Shown here: positions 1-6,070 of the stretch, one piece after another | How the letters are laid out: each line of letters opens with the position of its first letter | How positions within the stretch are numbered: position 1 is the first letter of the stretch | Assembly (NCBI GenBank): GCA_045540975.1 | Contig: JAZQIE010000126.1 | Span: forward strand, 1 to 16,053 | DNA length: 16,053 nucleotides | Reading direction: 5' to 3' | Source of the DNA: SIG510 sp045540975 | GTDB lineage: Bacteria; Bacillota; Clostridia; Oscillospirales; JAAYXM01 | Notes under the pieces: model-generated | The model's input: only the letters and a program-made list of their open reading frames with translations | What the model was told of the DNA's origin: nothing | The model's database searches: none | Translations under genes and position numbers: made by a program

Positions 1-666
1 GACATGGCTACGATCCGACTTGGGCACGCTTCGGTGAAAAAGATCGCTGCATATCTCGATAGAATCATACGAGAAGAAAAAGAAAAAAGAGAGCGAGATC
101 GAGCAGAACGAAAGGCGGCAGGATTGCACAGTTATCCCGCAGAGTATCCAAGCACGGTGGTGCAAACGTGGAGAGACTACCTGCAGGAATGTGAGGTGCT
201 GGAGCTCGATTTGAACGATTCGCAAGTGCTGTTTCCTCGGGATCTTGATGCAGCGCATCAACGGACAATGTCTCAAGTAAAATATATGCTCGATAAAGAG
301 AAGACAGAAATGTTCTGTAAAAGCATTAAAGATCGAGCGGGACTCGCATGGGAGCAGGGAGAACTTAAAATCTGCATACCAAAATCACCTGATGAACTGA
401 CAATCGAGGGGCAAACCTTGCATCATTGCGTAGGTGGATATGCAGAGCGAATGGCAAGCGGCGAAACAACGATTTTATTCATTCGGGAAAAAGAAAAGCC
501 AGGAACTCCATTCTATACACTGGAATGGCGCGATGGTAGAGTCGTCCAGTGTCGGACCATGCATAACAGGAGTTATGAATCAGACAAAAGGGTTTTTGAT
601 TTTGTCCAGGCATGGCTCAAGCACATCACAAAAAAGAAAAAAACAAAGACCGCATCTGCGGCATAA
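1..666 (+). CDS. PcfJ-like protein, 5' end cut by the window edge
   Basis: The reading frame is open to base 1, and the first visible Met (base 4) has no ribosome site in view, so this is probably the C-terminal 221 residues of a longer protein. PcfJ-family proteins are usually some 400 residues or more. Counting from that Met, a basic, Glu/Lys/Arg-rich helical stretch (about residues 20-40) is followed by the family signature at about residues 137-195: LHHCVGGY, then an aromatic/hydrophobic strand (ILFIRE), PFYTLEW and a closing VVQCRTMHNRSY. That Cys/His-containing block is what I recognise. The protein ends in a Lys-rich tail. PcfJ was named on a conjugative plasmid; relatives are common in Bacillota phages and integrative elements, and the biochemical role is not known to me. 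A good ribosome site for the next gene follows 3 bases after the stop. Confidence 0.75.
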   Translation, partial: DMATIRLGHASVKKIAAYLDRIIREEKEKRERDRAERKAAGLHSYPAEYPSTVVQTWRDYLQECEVLELDLNDSQVLFPRDLDAAHQRTMSQVKYMLDKEKTEMFCKSIKDRAGLAWEQGELKICIPKSPDELTIEGQTLHHCVGGYAERMASGETTILFIREKEKPGTPFYTLEWRDGRVVQCRTMHNRSYESDKRVFDFVQAWLKHITKKKKTKTASAA

Positions 667-684
667 GAGAAAGGAGCAACTATC

Positions 685-1710
685 ATGGAAACAAATGGAA
701 ACGTAATGACCACAGAGCAAAAACAGGGTCAAATCGAAGAGGTCAGACCAATCGAAGTGATTACTGCCGAAATTTGGCTGTACAAACAGCAGGCGGGTGC
801 GGCGATTCTTGAAATCGGGAAGCGCTTGATTGAGGCGAAGGAACAACTCTCGCATGGGGAGTGGCTCCCCTGGTTGGAGGAACAAGTGGAATTTTCGGAG
901 GGAACAGCACAACGCTTTATGAGGCTTGCAAGAGAGTATTCAAATCCGTCACCGGTGACGGATTTGGGAGTCTCCAAAGCATTGGTATTACTGGCTTTGC
1001 CGGCATCTGAACGAGATGAATTTTTGAGTAAAAAACACGAGGTAGACGGTGAAGAAAAAACCGTTGCAGAGATGTCTAAACGCGAACTTGAAAAGGCGAT
1101 TCGTGAGCGAGACGAAGCCAGGGCAAAAGTCGAGGAAGCGGAGACCCGTGCAAAGGATTTCGAAGTAGCGTTGGAGAAGACCAAAGCACAGGCAGAGGCG
1201 GAACTGCAGGCGGCCGAGGAAACAGTCTGTAGACTTGAGCAAGAACTGAAAGAGATTCAAAATGCGCCGAAAGAGGTTGCGGTCGAAACCGTTGTGGATG
1301 AAGCGGCAATCACTGAGGCGAAAAAAGCAGCGCATGAAGAGAGTGAGAAAAAACTGAAGGCCAAGATCGAACAGGCTCAAAAAGAAAAAGAAAAAGCAGA
1401 GCAGGCAAAGCATAAGGCTGAGCAGGATCTCGCTGCATTGAAGGTGGCTCAAGAGCAGGCGAATGCGGTTGCGGAGCGGGAGAAGAAGTCGATGGCAGAC
1501 CAGGTCGCTGACCTTCAGAAAAAACTTGCAATGGCATCCTCGTCGGAAATGACCATCTTCAAACTGCACTTCGAGCAGGGGCAGGATTCAATCAATAAGA
1601 TGGCAGCGTGTATCGCAAGAATGGAAGAGGCTGGGGATTCAGAAGGTGCTGAAAAACTGAAGAATGCACTTGCAGCTCTGCTGAACTCTACGCTCGAAGT
1701 TCTGAAGTAG
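685..1710 (+). CDS. DUF3102 family coiled-coil protein
   Basis: A 341-residue protein. Residues about 22-110 match the DUF3102 pattern: an N-terminal helix, a segment like IGKRLIEAKEQLSHGEWLPWLE, an aromatic AQRFMRLAREY motif and a VSKALVLLALPASERDEF segment. A very long Lys/Glu/Ala/Gln-rich region follows (about 128-285) and is almost certainly a coiled coil. The C-terminal 50 residues are more ordinary and amphipathic. DUF3102 proteins occur in phages and conjugative elements; the function is not established, and the fold looks more structural or DNA-associated than enzymatic. The start at 685 is supported by AAAGGAG nine bases upstream. The gene contains a perfect 26-bp palindrome (listed separately). 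It ends 3 bases before the next start, so the two are probably translated together. Confidence 0.85.
   Translation: METNGNVMTTEQKQGQIEEVRPIEVITAEIWLYKQQAGAAILEIGKRLIEAKEQLSHGEWLPWLEEQVEFSEGTAQRFMRLAREYSNPSPVTDLGVSKALVLLALPASERDEFLSKKHEVDGEEKTVAEMSKRELEKAIRERDEARAKVEEAETRAKDFEVALEKTKAQAEAELQAAEETVCRLEQELKEIQNAPKEVAVETVVDEAAITEAKKAAHEESEKKLKAKIEQAQKEKEKAEQAKHKAEQDLAALKVAQEQANAVAEREKKSMADQVADLQKKLAMASSSEMTIFKLHFEQGQDSINKMAACIARMEEAGDSEGAEKLKNALAALLNSTLEVLK
941..966. repeat. perfect 26-bp palindrome within the DUF3102 gene
   Basis: The half-site CAAATCCGTCACC is followed directly by its exact reverse complement, with no central gap. It lies in frame over codons 86-94 and encodes an S/N-P-S-P-V-T-D-L-G stretch. 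Perfect symmetry over 26 bases is longer than expected by chance in coding DNA. It could be a protein-binding site or a transcript hairpin. Confidence 0.9.
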
Positions 1711-1713
1711 ACG

Positions 1714-2151
1714 ATGGCACTCAGCATATCGGACCTTCCGCCGAAATATCAAGAGCAGGCGATGAGGAAACTTGCTGAACAAATGAAGAAAGAACGGATG
1801 CCCGCTCGGTCGAAGTATGGAAACATCAAAACCGAGCGGGAGAATCTGCATTTTGACAGCAAGAAAGAAGCTGACCGGTTTGATAGGTTGATGCTGATGC
1901 TAAAGGCAGGAGAAATCAAAGATTTGCGACTGCAAGTAGAATTCACGCTGCAGCCTGCGTATACCACACCGGAAGGAGAACGCGTTCGTGCAATCCGTTA
2001 TCTTGCCGATTTTACATATTACCGCAAAACTGAAGATGGATGGGAATATGTGGTGGAGGATGTTAAAACCAAACCGACCAGGACACGGCTGTATTTGATG
2101 AAAAAGAAACTGATGATCGACCGTTTAGGTATAACTATCACCGAAGTGTAG
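1714..2151 (+). CDS. DUF1064 family PD-(D/E)XK nuclease-like protein
   Basis: A 145-residue protein of typical length for DUF1064, a phage family with a restriction-endonuclease-like fold. Visible landmarks in order: SKYGNIKTE (about 33-41), HFDSKKEADRF with Glu52, a QVEFTLQP strand, RYLADFTYY with Asp99, and VVEDVKTK with Asp116-x-Lys118. The Glu/Asp/Asp-x-Lys set is the expected metal-binding and catalytic arrangement, and all of it is present. It probably cleaves DNA structures or acts in recombination or replication as RusA-like proteins do, but that is inference. There is no strong ribosome site before the ATG, which lies 3 bases after the previous stop, so translation probably depends on re-initiation. 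Confidence 0.85.
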   Translation: MALSISDLPPKYQEQAMRKLAEQMKKERMPARSKYGNIKTERENLHFDSKKEADRFDRLMLMLKAGEIKDLRLQVEFTLQPAYTTPEGERVRAIRYLADFTYYRKTEDGWEYVVEDVKTKPTRTRLYLMKKKLMIDRLGITITEV

Positions 2152-2161
2152 GAGGAATTCC

Positions 2162-2296
2162 GTGTTGAACAGATGCATTTTTATGAGCAGGCTTGCCGCA
2201 GATTCGAAACGCAAGACGACCACAATCGAAGCGACGGCGAACGAGTCACAAAACGAAGGAGACTGGGATGGAATTCGACTTACGAGGGAGAGGTGA
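2162..2296 (+). CDS. possible 44-aa small protein with GTG start
   Basis: A strong ribosome site GGAGGAATTC (from 2151) sits 6-7 bases before a GTG at 2162. The frame runs 44 codons to TGA at 2294-2296, starting M-L-N-R-C-I-F-M and ending W-D-G-I-R-L-T-R-E-R. Its last codons overlap a second ribosome site (GAGAGG) placed correctly for the regulator gene at 2305. The only alternative use of the GGAGG would be the ATG at 2173 in the regulator frame, about 17 bases away and too far. I do not recognise the protein; it is hydrophilic with no clear domain. It may instead be a leader peptide setting translation of the regulator. Confidence 0.45.
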   Translation: MLNRCIFMSRLAADSKRKTTTIEATANESQNEGDWDGIRLTRER

Positions 2297-2304
2297 AACG
2301 AAAA

Positions 2305-2754
2305 ATGGAACCGATCACAAAAGAACGCCTGAAAAGATATATTTTTCTCAAAAAAGAGAATGACAACAAACTGGAACAACTTGCACGAATGAGGAGCCGT
2401 GAATATTTCCCGGAACACAAAGAGAGTGATGGGTCCAAACATCAGCCGGGGGCAAGTGATCGGGTTGCAAAGGCTGTTATTCGGAGGATGCAATATCAAG
2501 AAAAAATTGCCGATAGAATTGAGGAGAACCAATGCGAAATGGATCTCATCGAGCGGGCAATTGATTGCCTTGGTGACCCGCTGGAGCGAATGGTGTTGTC
2601 TTTGCGATACATCGATTGTGAGGATGGATATGAGCATCGTAAGTGGAATGAAATTGCAATGATAATCTACAACGGAGATGATGAGAATCGGCTTCGGACT
2701 GTGCATCGAATCCACAGCAGAGCGTTGCAGAATATCCGGAGAGTACAGCTGTGA
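2305..2754 (+). CDS. sigma-70 region 4-like phage regulator (RinA/ArpU/DUF1492-like)
   Basis: A 149-residue protein. The C-terminal half is a sigma-region-4-like helix-turn-helix: LIERAIDCLGDPLERMVLSLRY, then KWNEIAMIIYNGDDENRLRTVHRIHSRALQNI, where the second part fits the recognition helix and the ending typical of these proteins. The N-terminal half is charged and helical (MEPITKERLKRYIFLKKEND). Proteins of this shape in Bacillota phages act as late-gene activators or sigma-like factors (ArpU, RinA and DUF1492 groups). An open frame extends in frame to 2173, but that Met lacks a well-placed ribosome site, while ATG 2305 has GAGAGG 11 bases ahead, so I choose 2305. In many related phages this regulator lies just before the terminase genes; here about 7.5 kb of small genes intervene. 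Confidence 0.75.
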   Translation: MEPITKERLKRYIFLKKENDNKLEQLARMRSREYFPEHKESDGSKHQPGASDRVAKAVIRRMQYQEKIADRIEENQCEMDLIERAIDCLGDPLERMVLSLRYIDCEDGYEHRKWNEIAMIIYNGDDENRLRTVHRIHSRALQNIRRVQL

Positions 2755-2803
2755 GAAATGCGGAGAGTGAGCCGATCCAGCTCAAAAGAAAGGAAAAGCG
2801 AAG

Positions 2804-3259
2804 ATGGAGAAAATAAAAAAACTCCCACATGGCATGAGCGAGAACATGGTGAAGATCATGGAGGTCGATATGCTTGCACGTCAAAAGGGACTGAAATCAT
2901 ATGGGCAGGGCACGGCAAAACTCGATACATCAGGCATGGTGGTAAAGAAACAGGGGAAACCTCAAAGACTTTGTAAGCGATGCGGGAAGCAGCTTGAAAG
3001 ATTGACCAACGGGAAACAGTATTGCGATGAATGCGCAATCTTGACCGCCAAAGAACGGAATGCGGCAGCATACAAACGGTGGAAGCAATCTCAACCGAAG
3101 GAGCAGCAATACGTAAGGTGTGCAGGATGCGGTCGTGTGGTTCCAAAAACAAACGGTCGAATGAAATATTGCGATGAATGCAAGGTGCGCGTGAAAAAAG
3201 CGCAGGACGCGGCGAGGTGTAAAGAGCGTCGGGAGAGAGCAAAAGAGGTATTGGTATGA
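2804..3259 (+). CDS. double zinc-ribbon small protein
   Basis: A 151-residue basic protein with two similar zinc ribbons. The first uses Cys57, Cys60, Cys74 and Cys77 (CKRC...YCDEC); the second uses Cys106, Cys109, Cys123 and Cys126 (CAGC...YCDEC). Both have the same 13-residue spacing between Cys pairs and a Lys/Arg-rich tail after the last Cys, so the second probably arose by duplication. The N-terminal part (HGMSENMVKIMEVDMLARQKGLKSYGQ) is a short helix often seen in Bacillota phage proteins. The function is unknown; nucleic-acid binding is likely from the charge and ribbons. The start is backed by AAAGGA about 9 bases upstream. The stop overlaps the next start (ATGA), indicating coupled translation. 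Confidence 0.75.
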   Translation: MEKIKKLPHGMSENMVKIMEVDMLARQKGLKSYGQGTAKLDTSGMVVKKQGKPQRLCKRCGKQLERLTNGKQYCDECAILTAKERNAAAYKRWKQSQPKEQQYVRCAGCGRVVPKTNGRMKYCDECKVRVKKAQDAARCKERRERAKEVLV

Positions 3260-3858
3260 GTGAAAACGACATCCGGAGAAACGGAGAGCATTACCTCGAC
3301 CTCACGGCATATCATGCAATCAAAAACATAGAAAGGGACAAGGAAGAAATGGAGTTTTTCAGAGGGGATATTTTCAGAGGGGATATTTTCTACATAAGGA
3401 AACCGAACGGCGCCGGGAACAAGGGCAAGCAGCCTGTGGTTGTAGTTACAAACGACAAGATAAACAGAGGCCAGTTTATAGGCGTCGTTTATTTATCTTT
3501 GAAAAAGCAGAGCGAGCATCCTTGGCAGACAGAAATCGTATGCGGAGGGATTGCGACCGCTGACTGTGCGTTTGTGCAATCGGTGAGCCGTGATCGATTC
3601 GAATGTTTCGCACGGCAGTGTACCGATGATGAGGTGCGACGAATCGACGATGCTTTGATTGAGGGACTCGGCATCGGTCTGAAAGAAGCGATTGCTATCG
3701 GTTCCGGTGCTCCGGATATCGATCCCGCTCCCATTGAATCGCCGCTTACGGATCCCATCGTTATTGCAAGATTCCAAGAGATGATTGTCCCGTTAGAAAC
3801 CGAACGCGATCTCTACAAGAAATTATATGAGGATCTGATCGAGAAGATTACGAGGTGA
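3256..3858 (+). CDS. PemK/MazF-like domain protein of phage type
   Basis: A 200-residue protein. Residues about 41-125 match the PemK/MazF fold: RGDIFYI, then PVVVVTNDKINR, a GVVYLSLK strand and ATADCAFVQSVSRDRF, which aligns with the usual STALCEQV(x)SV(x)xxR element. A 40-residue N-terminal extension (about DLTAYHAIKNIERD) and an acidic helical C-terminal extension (about 150-200) go beyond the roughly 110 residues of a free toxin. MazF proteins are ribosome-independent mRNA endonucleases. Here the residue before PVVVV is Gln59, where the toxins usually have Arg, so RNase activity is uncertain. No antitoxin-like gene is next to it. A 15-base tandem duplication adds a second RGDIF just before the domain. 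It starts at an ATGA overlap with the zinc-ribbon gene and probably has a phage-specific role. Confidence 0.75.
   Translation: MSENDIRRNGEHYLDLTAYHAIKNIERDKEEMEFFRGDIFRGDIFYIRKPNGAGNKGKQPVVVVTNDKINRGQFIGVVYLSLKKQSEHPWQTEIVCGGIATADCAFVQSVSRDRFECFARQCTDDEVRRIDDALIEGLGIGLKEAIAIGSGAPDIDPAPIESPLTDPIVIARFQEMIVPLETERDLYKKLYEDLIEKITR
3361..3390 (+). repeat. 15-bp perfect tandem duplication
   Basis: The unit AGAGGGGATATTTTC occurs twice head to tail with no mismatch, in frame, giving FRGDIFRGDIF at the start of the PemK-like domain. It looks like a recent slippage event that inserted five residues without breaking the frame. Confidence 0.9.
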
Positions 3859-3863
3859 TCGGT

Positions 3864-4166
3864 ATGGTGATTACAGAAGAGCGACTCAAAGAGATCCGGG
3901 AGAAAATTGCGTGCCCGCAGCTCGGGGACGGACATTACGGCGAGTGGGGACATCTCCCGCTCGGTGTAAGAAAAACGATCGAGGCGTTGTGTTGGAGCGT
4001 TGAGGTGAATAGGGCTTTTGCGAAATCGTTAGTTTCTCTCCCGAATTGTAACGATTGCGCAATCGTTCGACAATGCGAATTCGCACCGAGACTTGGTGCT
4101 GATGTGCGGATAAATTGCCCGCTCCATGTAGAAAGAAAGGAGAAAAAGAAATGCGTGAAAGATTGA
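3864..4166 (+). CDS. Cys-rich phage protein of unknown function
   Basis: A 100-residue protein. The ATG at 3864 has GAGGTG six bases upstream and is preferred to a GTG at 3855 that overlaps the previous stop. The C-terminal half carries Cys62, Cys65, Cys71 and Cys85 in the order NCNDC...QCEFAPRLG...VRINCPLH, a recurrent signature of small Bacillota phage proteins and probably one zinc site. The N-terminal half is helical (ITEERLKEIREKI) and includes a GHYGEWGHLPLGVRKTIEALCW stretch. The function is unknown. Its last 16 bases overlap the next gene, whose ribosome site is embedded in its Lys-rich tail. Confidence 0.7.
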   Translation: MVITEERLKEIREKIACPQLGDGHYGEWGHLPLGVRKTIEALCWSVEVNRAFAKSLVSLPNCNDCAIVRQCEFAPRLGADVRINCPLHVERKEKKKCVKD

Positions 4167-4543
4167 TAAAAGGACTTGATTCTGCAGATTTGTTTTTGCG
4201 AAACAGAGCACTCTCCGATACTGCGCCATTGAACGAGTATGACGTAGAAGCGATGCTCGATATTGCAAAAACATGCGATGAAGCGGCGCGTGCTTTGGAG
4301 AGTGCTTTTTTGTTGCCGTGCAATGTCGGGGACACGGTGTATCGCATCTTTAACGAAAAAGTCGTTGAGTGGCAAGTGATTGCGATTCCAATTCTTATAT
4401 CAATTTCCGGTTGTTTTTTATCTGTGACGGCGCAAAATGGGAGATTCGCTTCTATATCTCTCGATCCCGCAGATTTCGGAAAATCCGTTTTCCTCACGCG
4501 AGAGGATGCGGAGAGAGCATTGGAAGGCGGTGAGGTGGAATGA
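4151..4543 (+). CDS. small phage protein with C-terminal FLTREDAERAL motif
   Basis: A 130-residue protein. AAAGGAG is correctly placed for ATG 4151, so I reject the longer open frame to 4115. The N-terminal part is helical and acidic (about 1-55). A beta-rich part follows: VGDTVYRI (about 60), VVEWQVIAI, then a closing SVFLTREDAERALE. This beta-strand-plus-FLTREEAE arrangement is widespread among unnamed Bacillota phage proteins; I know of no assigned activity. The end of the gene (codons for E-G-G-E-V-E) supplies the ribosome site for the next gene, and its TGA overlaps that ATG. Confidence 0.65.
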   Translation: MRERLIKGLDSADLFLRNRALSDTAPLNEYDVEAMLDIAKTCDEAARALESAFLLPCNVGDTVYRIFNEKVVEWQVIAIPILISISGCFLSVTAQNGRFASISLDPADFGKSVFLTREDAERALEGGEVE

Positions 4544-4725
4544 AAATAGTAATGATTGCAAACATTGTAATAAGAACTACCTTTATGATTTGCGTTACAA
4601 TTCTTTCAATTGTGTTTAACAAGACAAGTCTTTTATGGTGGTTTTTGTTGACTCCTTTATTGGGGTATGAATATCACGGAAAAACCGACGACCACCCAAC
4701 CGAGAAAGGCGGTGTGCAGGAATGA
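4540..4725 (+). CDS. small membrane protein, 61 aa
   Basis: The ATG overlaps the previous TGA (ATGA) and is preceded by GGTGAGGTGG. The protein is hydrophobic from about residue 3 to 26 (VMIANIVI...FMICVTILSIVF) and again about 30-43 (SLLWWFLLTPLLG), giving two probable membrane segments, then a short polar tail ending EKGGVQE. I do not recognise a family. Base composition is noticeably richer in A/T than the genes on either side. Its tail codons again carry the ribosome site for the following gene, whose ATG overlaps this stop. Confidence 0.55.
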   Translation: MKIVMIANIVIRTTFMICVTILSIVFNKTSLLWWFLLTPLLGYEYHGKTDDHPTEKGGVQE

Positions 4726-4895
4726 GTGAAAGACAAGAACATAAGAAAAGATATAATTTGCGACTTGAATATATCGCAAGATTTAACAAGTGGCTTGAAT
4801 CAGAGCCGTCAATGATTTTCTTTTGGCGGTGGCGTAGGTGGAAGAAAAACCGACCTATTTGGCGTGATATAGAGAAAGGCGGTGAGGGGGAGTGA
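4722..4895 (+). CDS. 57-aa basic small protein
   Basis: ATG 4722 overlaps the TGA of the membrane-protein gene. The 57-codon frame gives a very basic, Trp/Arg-rich protein: MSERQEHKKRYNLRLEY at the start, a central FFWRWRRWKKNRPIW, and a terminal EKGGEGE. I do not recognise a family. The charge and aromatic content would suit an RNA- or membrane-surface-binding peptide, but that is a guess. Coupled spacing on both sides and an ATGA overlap upstream support it as a real gene. The terminal Glu-Lys-Gly-Gly tail resembles the ends of the two genes before it. Confidence 0.55.
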   Translation: MSERQEHKKRYNLRLEYIARFNKWLESEPSMIFFWRWRRWKKNRPIWRDIEKGGEGE

Positions 4896-4897
4896 AA

Positions 4898-5125
4898 ATG
4901 TTGTTCGATGTAATGAAGACGTGCAAAGAAAACAGAAAAAATTATAGGTTAAAACCGAGCGTTCGCTTTGAAGCGGATAGGCAGCATTATTGGTTTGCGT
5001 TTATCCCGACAATAACATTTCTACCGTGGGTGAGCCGATATCAAAATACTGACGGCATCGTTGATATTTGGTGGTTACACTTTCACATTTTAATTGGAAA
5101 GTGGGAGAGGGTTGGTGATTGGTGA
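4898..5125 (+). CDS. small aromatic-rich phage protein, 75 aa
   Basis: ATG 4898 has GAGGGGGAG seven bases upstream; an in-frame GTG at 4892 is too close to that site. The protein has a basic N-terminal third and an aromatic, hydrophobic remainder: YWFAFIPTITFLPWVSRY, then IVDIWWLHFHILIGKWE. Proteins ending in this strand-rich Trp-containing pattern recur as unnamed small genes of Bacillota phages. It is not clearly a membrane protein, since charged residues break the hydrophobic stretches. The stop codon shares its last base with the next start (TGATG). Confidence 0.6.
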   Translation: MLFDVMKTCKENRKNYRLKPSVRFEADRQHYWFAFIPTITFLPWVSRYQNTDGIVDIWWLHFHILIGKWERVGDW

Positions 5126-5301
5126 TGGCTGAATTAAAACCGTGTCCGTTTTGCGGTGGGGAAGCAAGACGATACAACGGCAACATTGATAGTTATGGTG
5201 TGGTGTGTAACAAGTGCGGTGCAAAAGTTTACGGATATGCAAGCAAAGCAAGTGCAACAAAGGCCTGGAACACACGCACAAAGGAGAGCGAGGTTGAGTG
5301 A
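5125..5301 (+). CDS. Lar-family zinc-ribbon protein (restriction alleviation-like)
   Basis: A 58-residue protein that fits the Lar family end to end: LKPCPFCGGEA, a central VVCNKCGAKV and a closing ATKAWNTR. The zinc site is Cys7, Cys10, Cys28 and Cys31. The Rac-prophage Lar protein modulates type I restriction; for the many small phage homologues that role is assumed rather than shown. The start at 5125 shares a base with the previous stop and is preferred to GTG 5119. The next gene starts immediately after the stop. Confidence 0.8.
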   Translation: MAELKPCPFCGGEARRYNGNIDSYGVVCNKCGAKVYGYASKASATKAWNTRTKESEVE

Positions 5302-5589
5302 ATGTCATACATAGACACAAAATACCTTTTCGAGTGTGAGACTAGCAGGTGCCGCGGAAACAGAGGGTGTGACACTTACTGCGACCACGGAGAGCTGTAT
5401 TCCCCGAACTTGGAAAAGATCCCGATGGAAGACGTCGCGCCGGTCGTGCGATGCCGCGACTGCGATTTCTCTGTGGGCGATGACGAGAAGTCACCACTCA
5501 ACTGCATCCATGCGAACGGGTTGTATATGCCCGCTCCGAATGATTTTTGTAGTTTTGGAAAGCCGAAAGGGGATGAATCAGATGCGTGA
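5302..5589 (+). CDS. Cys-rich phage protein with VVRCRDC motif
   Basis: A 95-residue protein starting right after the Lar-like stop, with GCGAGG about 9 bases upstream. It has eight cysteines (12, 17, 23, 27, 51, 54, 68, 83), including VAPVVRCRDCDF and a terminal PNDFCSFGKPKG. The second half is a very common unnamed module in Bacillota phages (V-x-R-C-x-D-C ... C ... D-x-C-S-x-G) and probably holds one zinc. The first half, with CETSRCRGNRGCDTYC, looks like a second metal site. The function is unknown. It overlaps the following gene by 8 bases. Confidence 0.75.
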   Translation: MSYIDTKYLFECETSRCRGNRGCDTYCDHGELYSPNLEKIPMEDVAPVVRCRDCDFSVGDDEKSPLNCIHANGLYMPAPNDFCSFGKPKGDESDA

Positions 5590-5800
5590 TAGATGGATTG
5601 ATAGATTTAGGAAACCGATCTTTGCAAGACCCGGTCTGCGTGTGAGGTCGAGGTTTAATAGCACTAAGCCAATAGTAACGCAAGTATTTTGTATTCACAA
5701 ATGGGAAGCAAAAAGGTCGTGGAGTCCCAATATAGAATGTTTTTATTACCAATGCAAAAAGTGCGGAAAATTTAAAGATATGGAATGGCACAAAACTTGA
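5582..5800 (+). CDS. small zinc-finger-like protein, DUF1660-like pattern
   Basis: A 72-residue basic protein. AAAGGGGATG lies just before ATG 5582, so I use this start rather than the longer open frame to 5336. The second half reads VFCIHKW, then CFYYQCKKCGKF: Cys37, His39, Cys58 and Cys61 form a probable C-x-H/C-x-x-C zinc site. The spacing resembles DUF1660-type phage proteins (C...H-K-W...C-x-x-C-G), though I cannot confirm the family. It is more A/T-rich than its neighbours. AGGAGG for the next gene follows the stop directly. Confidence 0.6.
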   Translation: MRDRWIDRFRKPIFARPGLRVRSRFNSTKPIVTQVFCIHKWEAKRSWSPNIECFYYQCKKCGKFKDMEWHKT

Positions 5801-5813
5801 TAGGAGGCTCTGG

Positions 5814-6044
5814 ATGATGTTCTCTATTGACAAGGAATTGGTCAAGCAGACCAAGAATGCATACCCTGCGGGCACGCGGATCGTGCTTGATTATATGGGC
5901 GACGATCCCCGACCGATCGAGCCGAGCACACGCGGCACCGTCCGAGTGGTGGACGATATGGGGACGGTGCATTGCGATTTCGACAACGGCCGCAGGTTAG
6001 GTCTGATCCCCAGCGAGGATGCGTTCCACCGATTAGATCCGTAA
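5814..6044 (+). CDS. DUF4314 family protein
   Basis: A 76-residue protein with a perfect AGGAGG six bases before ATG 5814 (a second ATG follows directly). The sequence fits DUF4314 over its whole length: VKQTKNAYPAGTRIVLDYMG, DDPRPIEPSTRGTVRVVDD, and GTVHCDFDNGRRLGLIPSED. This is a short, SH3-like beta-barrel type family found widely in phages and mobile elements of Bacillota, without a known activity. Codon choice is more GC-rich than in the preceding gene. Confidence 0.85.
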   Translation: MMFSIDKELVKQTKNAYPAGTRIVLDYMGDDPRPIEPSTRGTVRVVDDMGTVHCDFDNGRRLGLIPSEDAFHRLDP

Positions 6045-6070
6045 CGGAATCACGCAGGAGAAAAAAAGCG

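Noticed and set aside
988..1569. 193-codon minus-strand frame opposite the DUF3102 gene
   Set aside because: Leu/Phe/Cys-rich mirror image of the Lys/Glu-rich coiled coil; a common artefact of such regions.
2758..2976. 72-codon frame starting after the sigma-like regulator
   Set aside because: It overlaps the double zinc-ribbon gene in another frame and has low-complexity, unnatural sequence and no ribosome site.
3489..3777. Minus-strand frames opposite the PemK-like gene as a possible antitoxin
   Set aside because: No domain, no ribosome site and Ser/Arg-rich shadow composition.
5972..6070. Upstream extension of the Myb-like protein
   Set aside because: It overlaps the DUF4314 gene and lacks a ribosome site; the ATG at 6071 has one.
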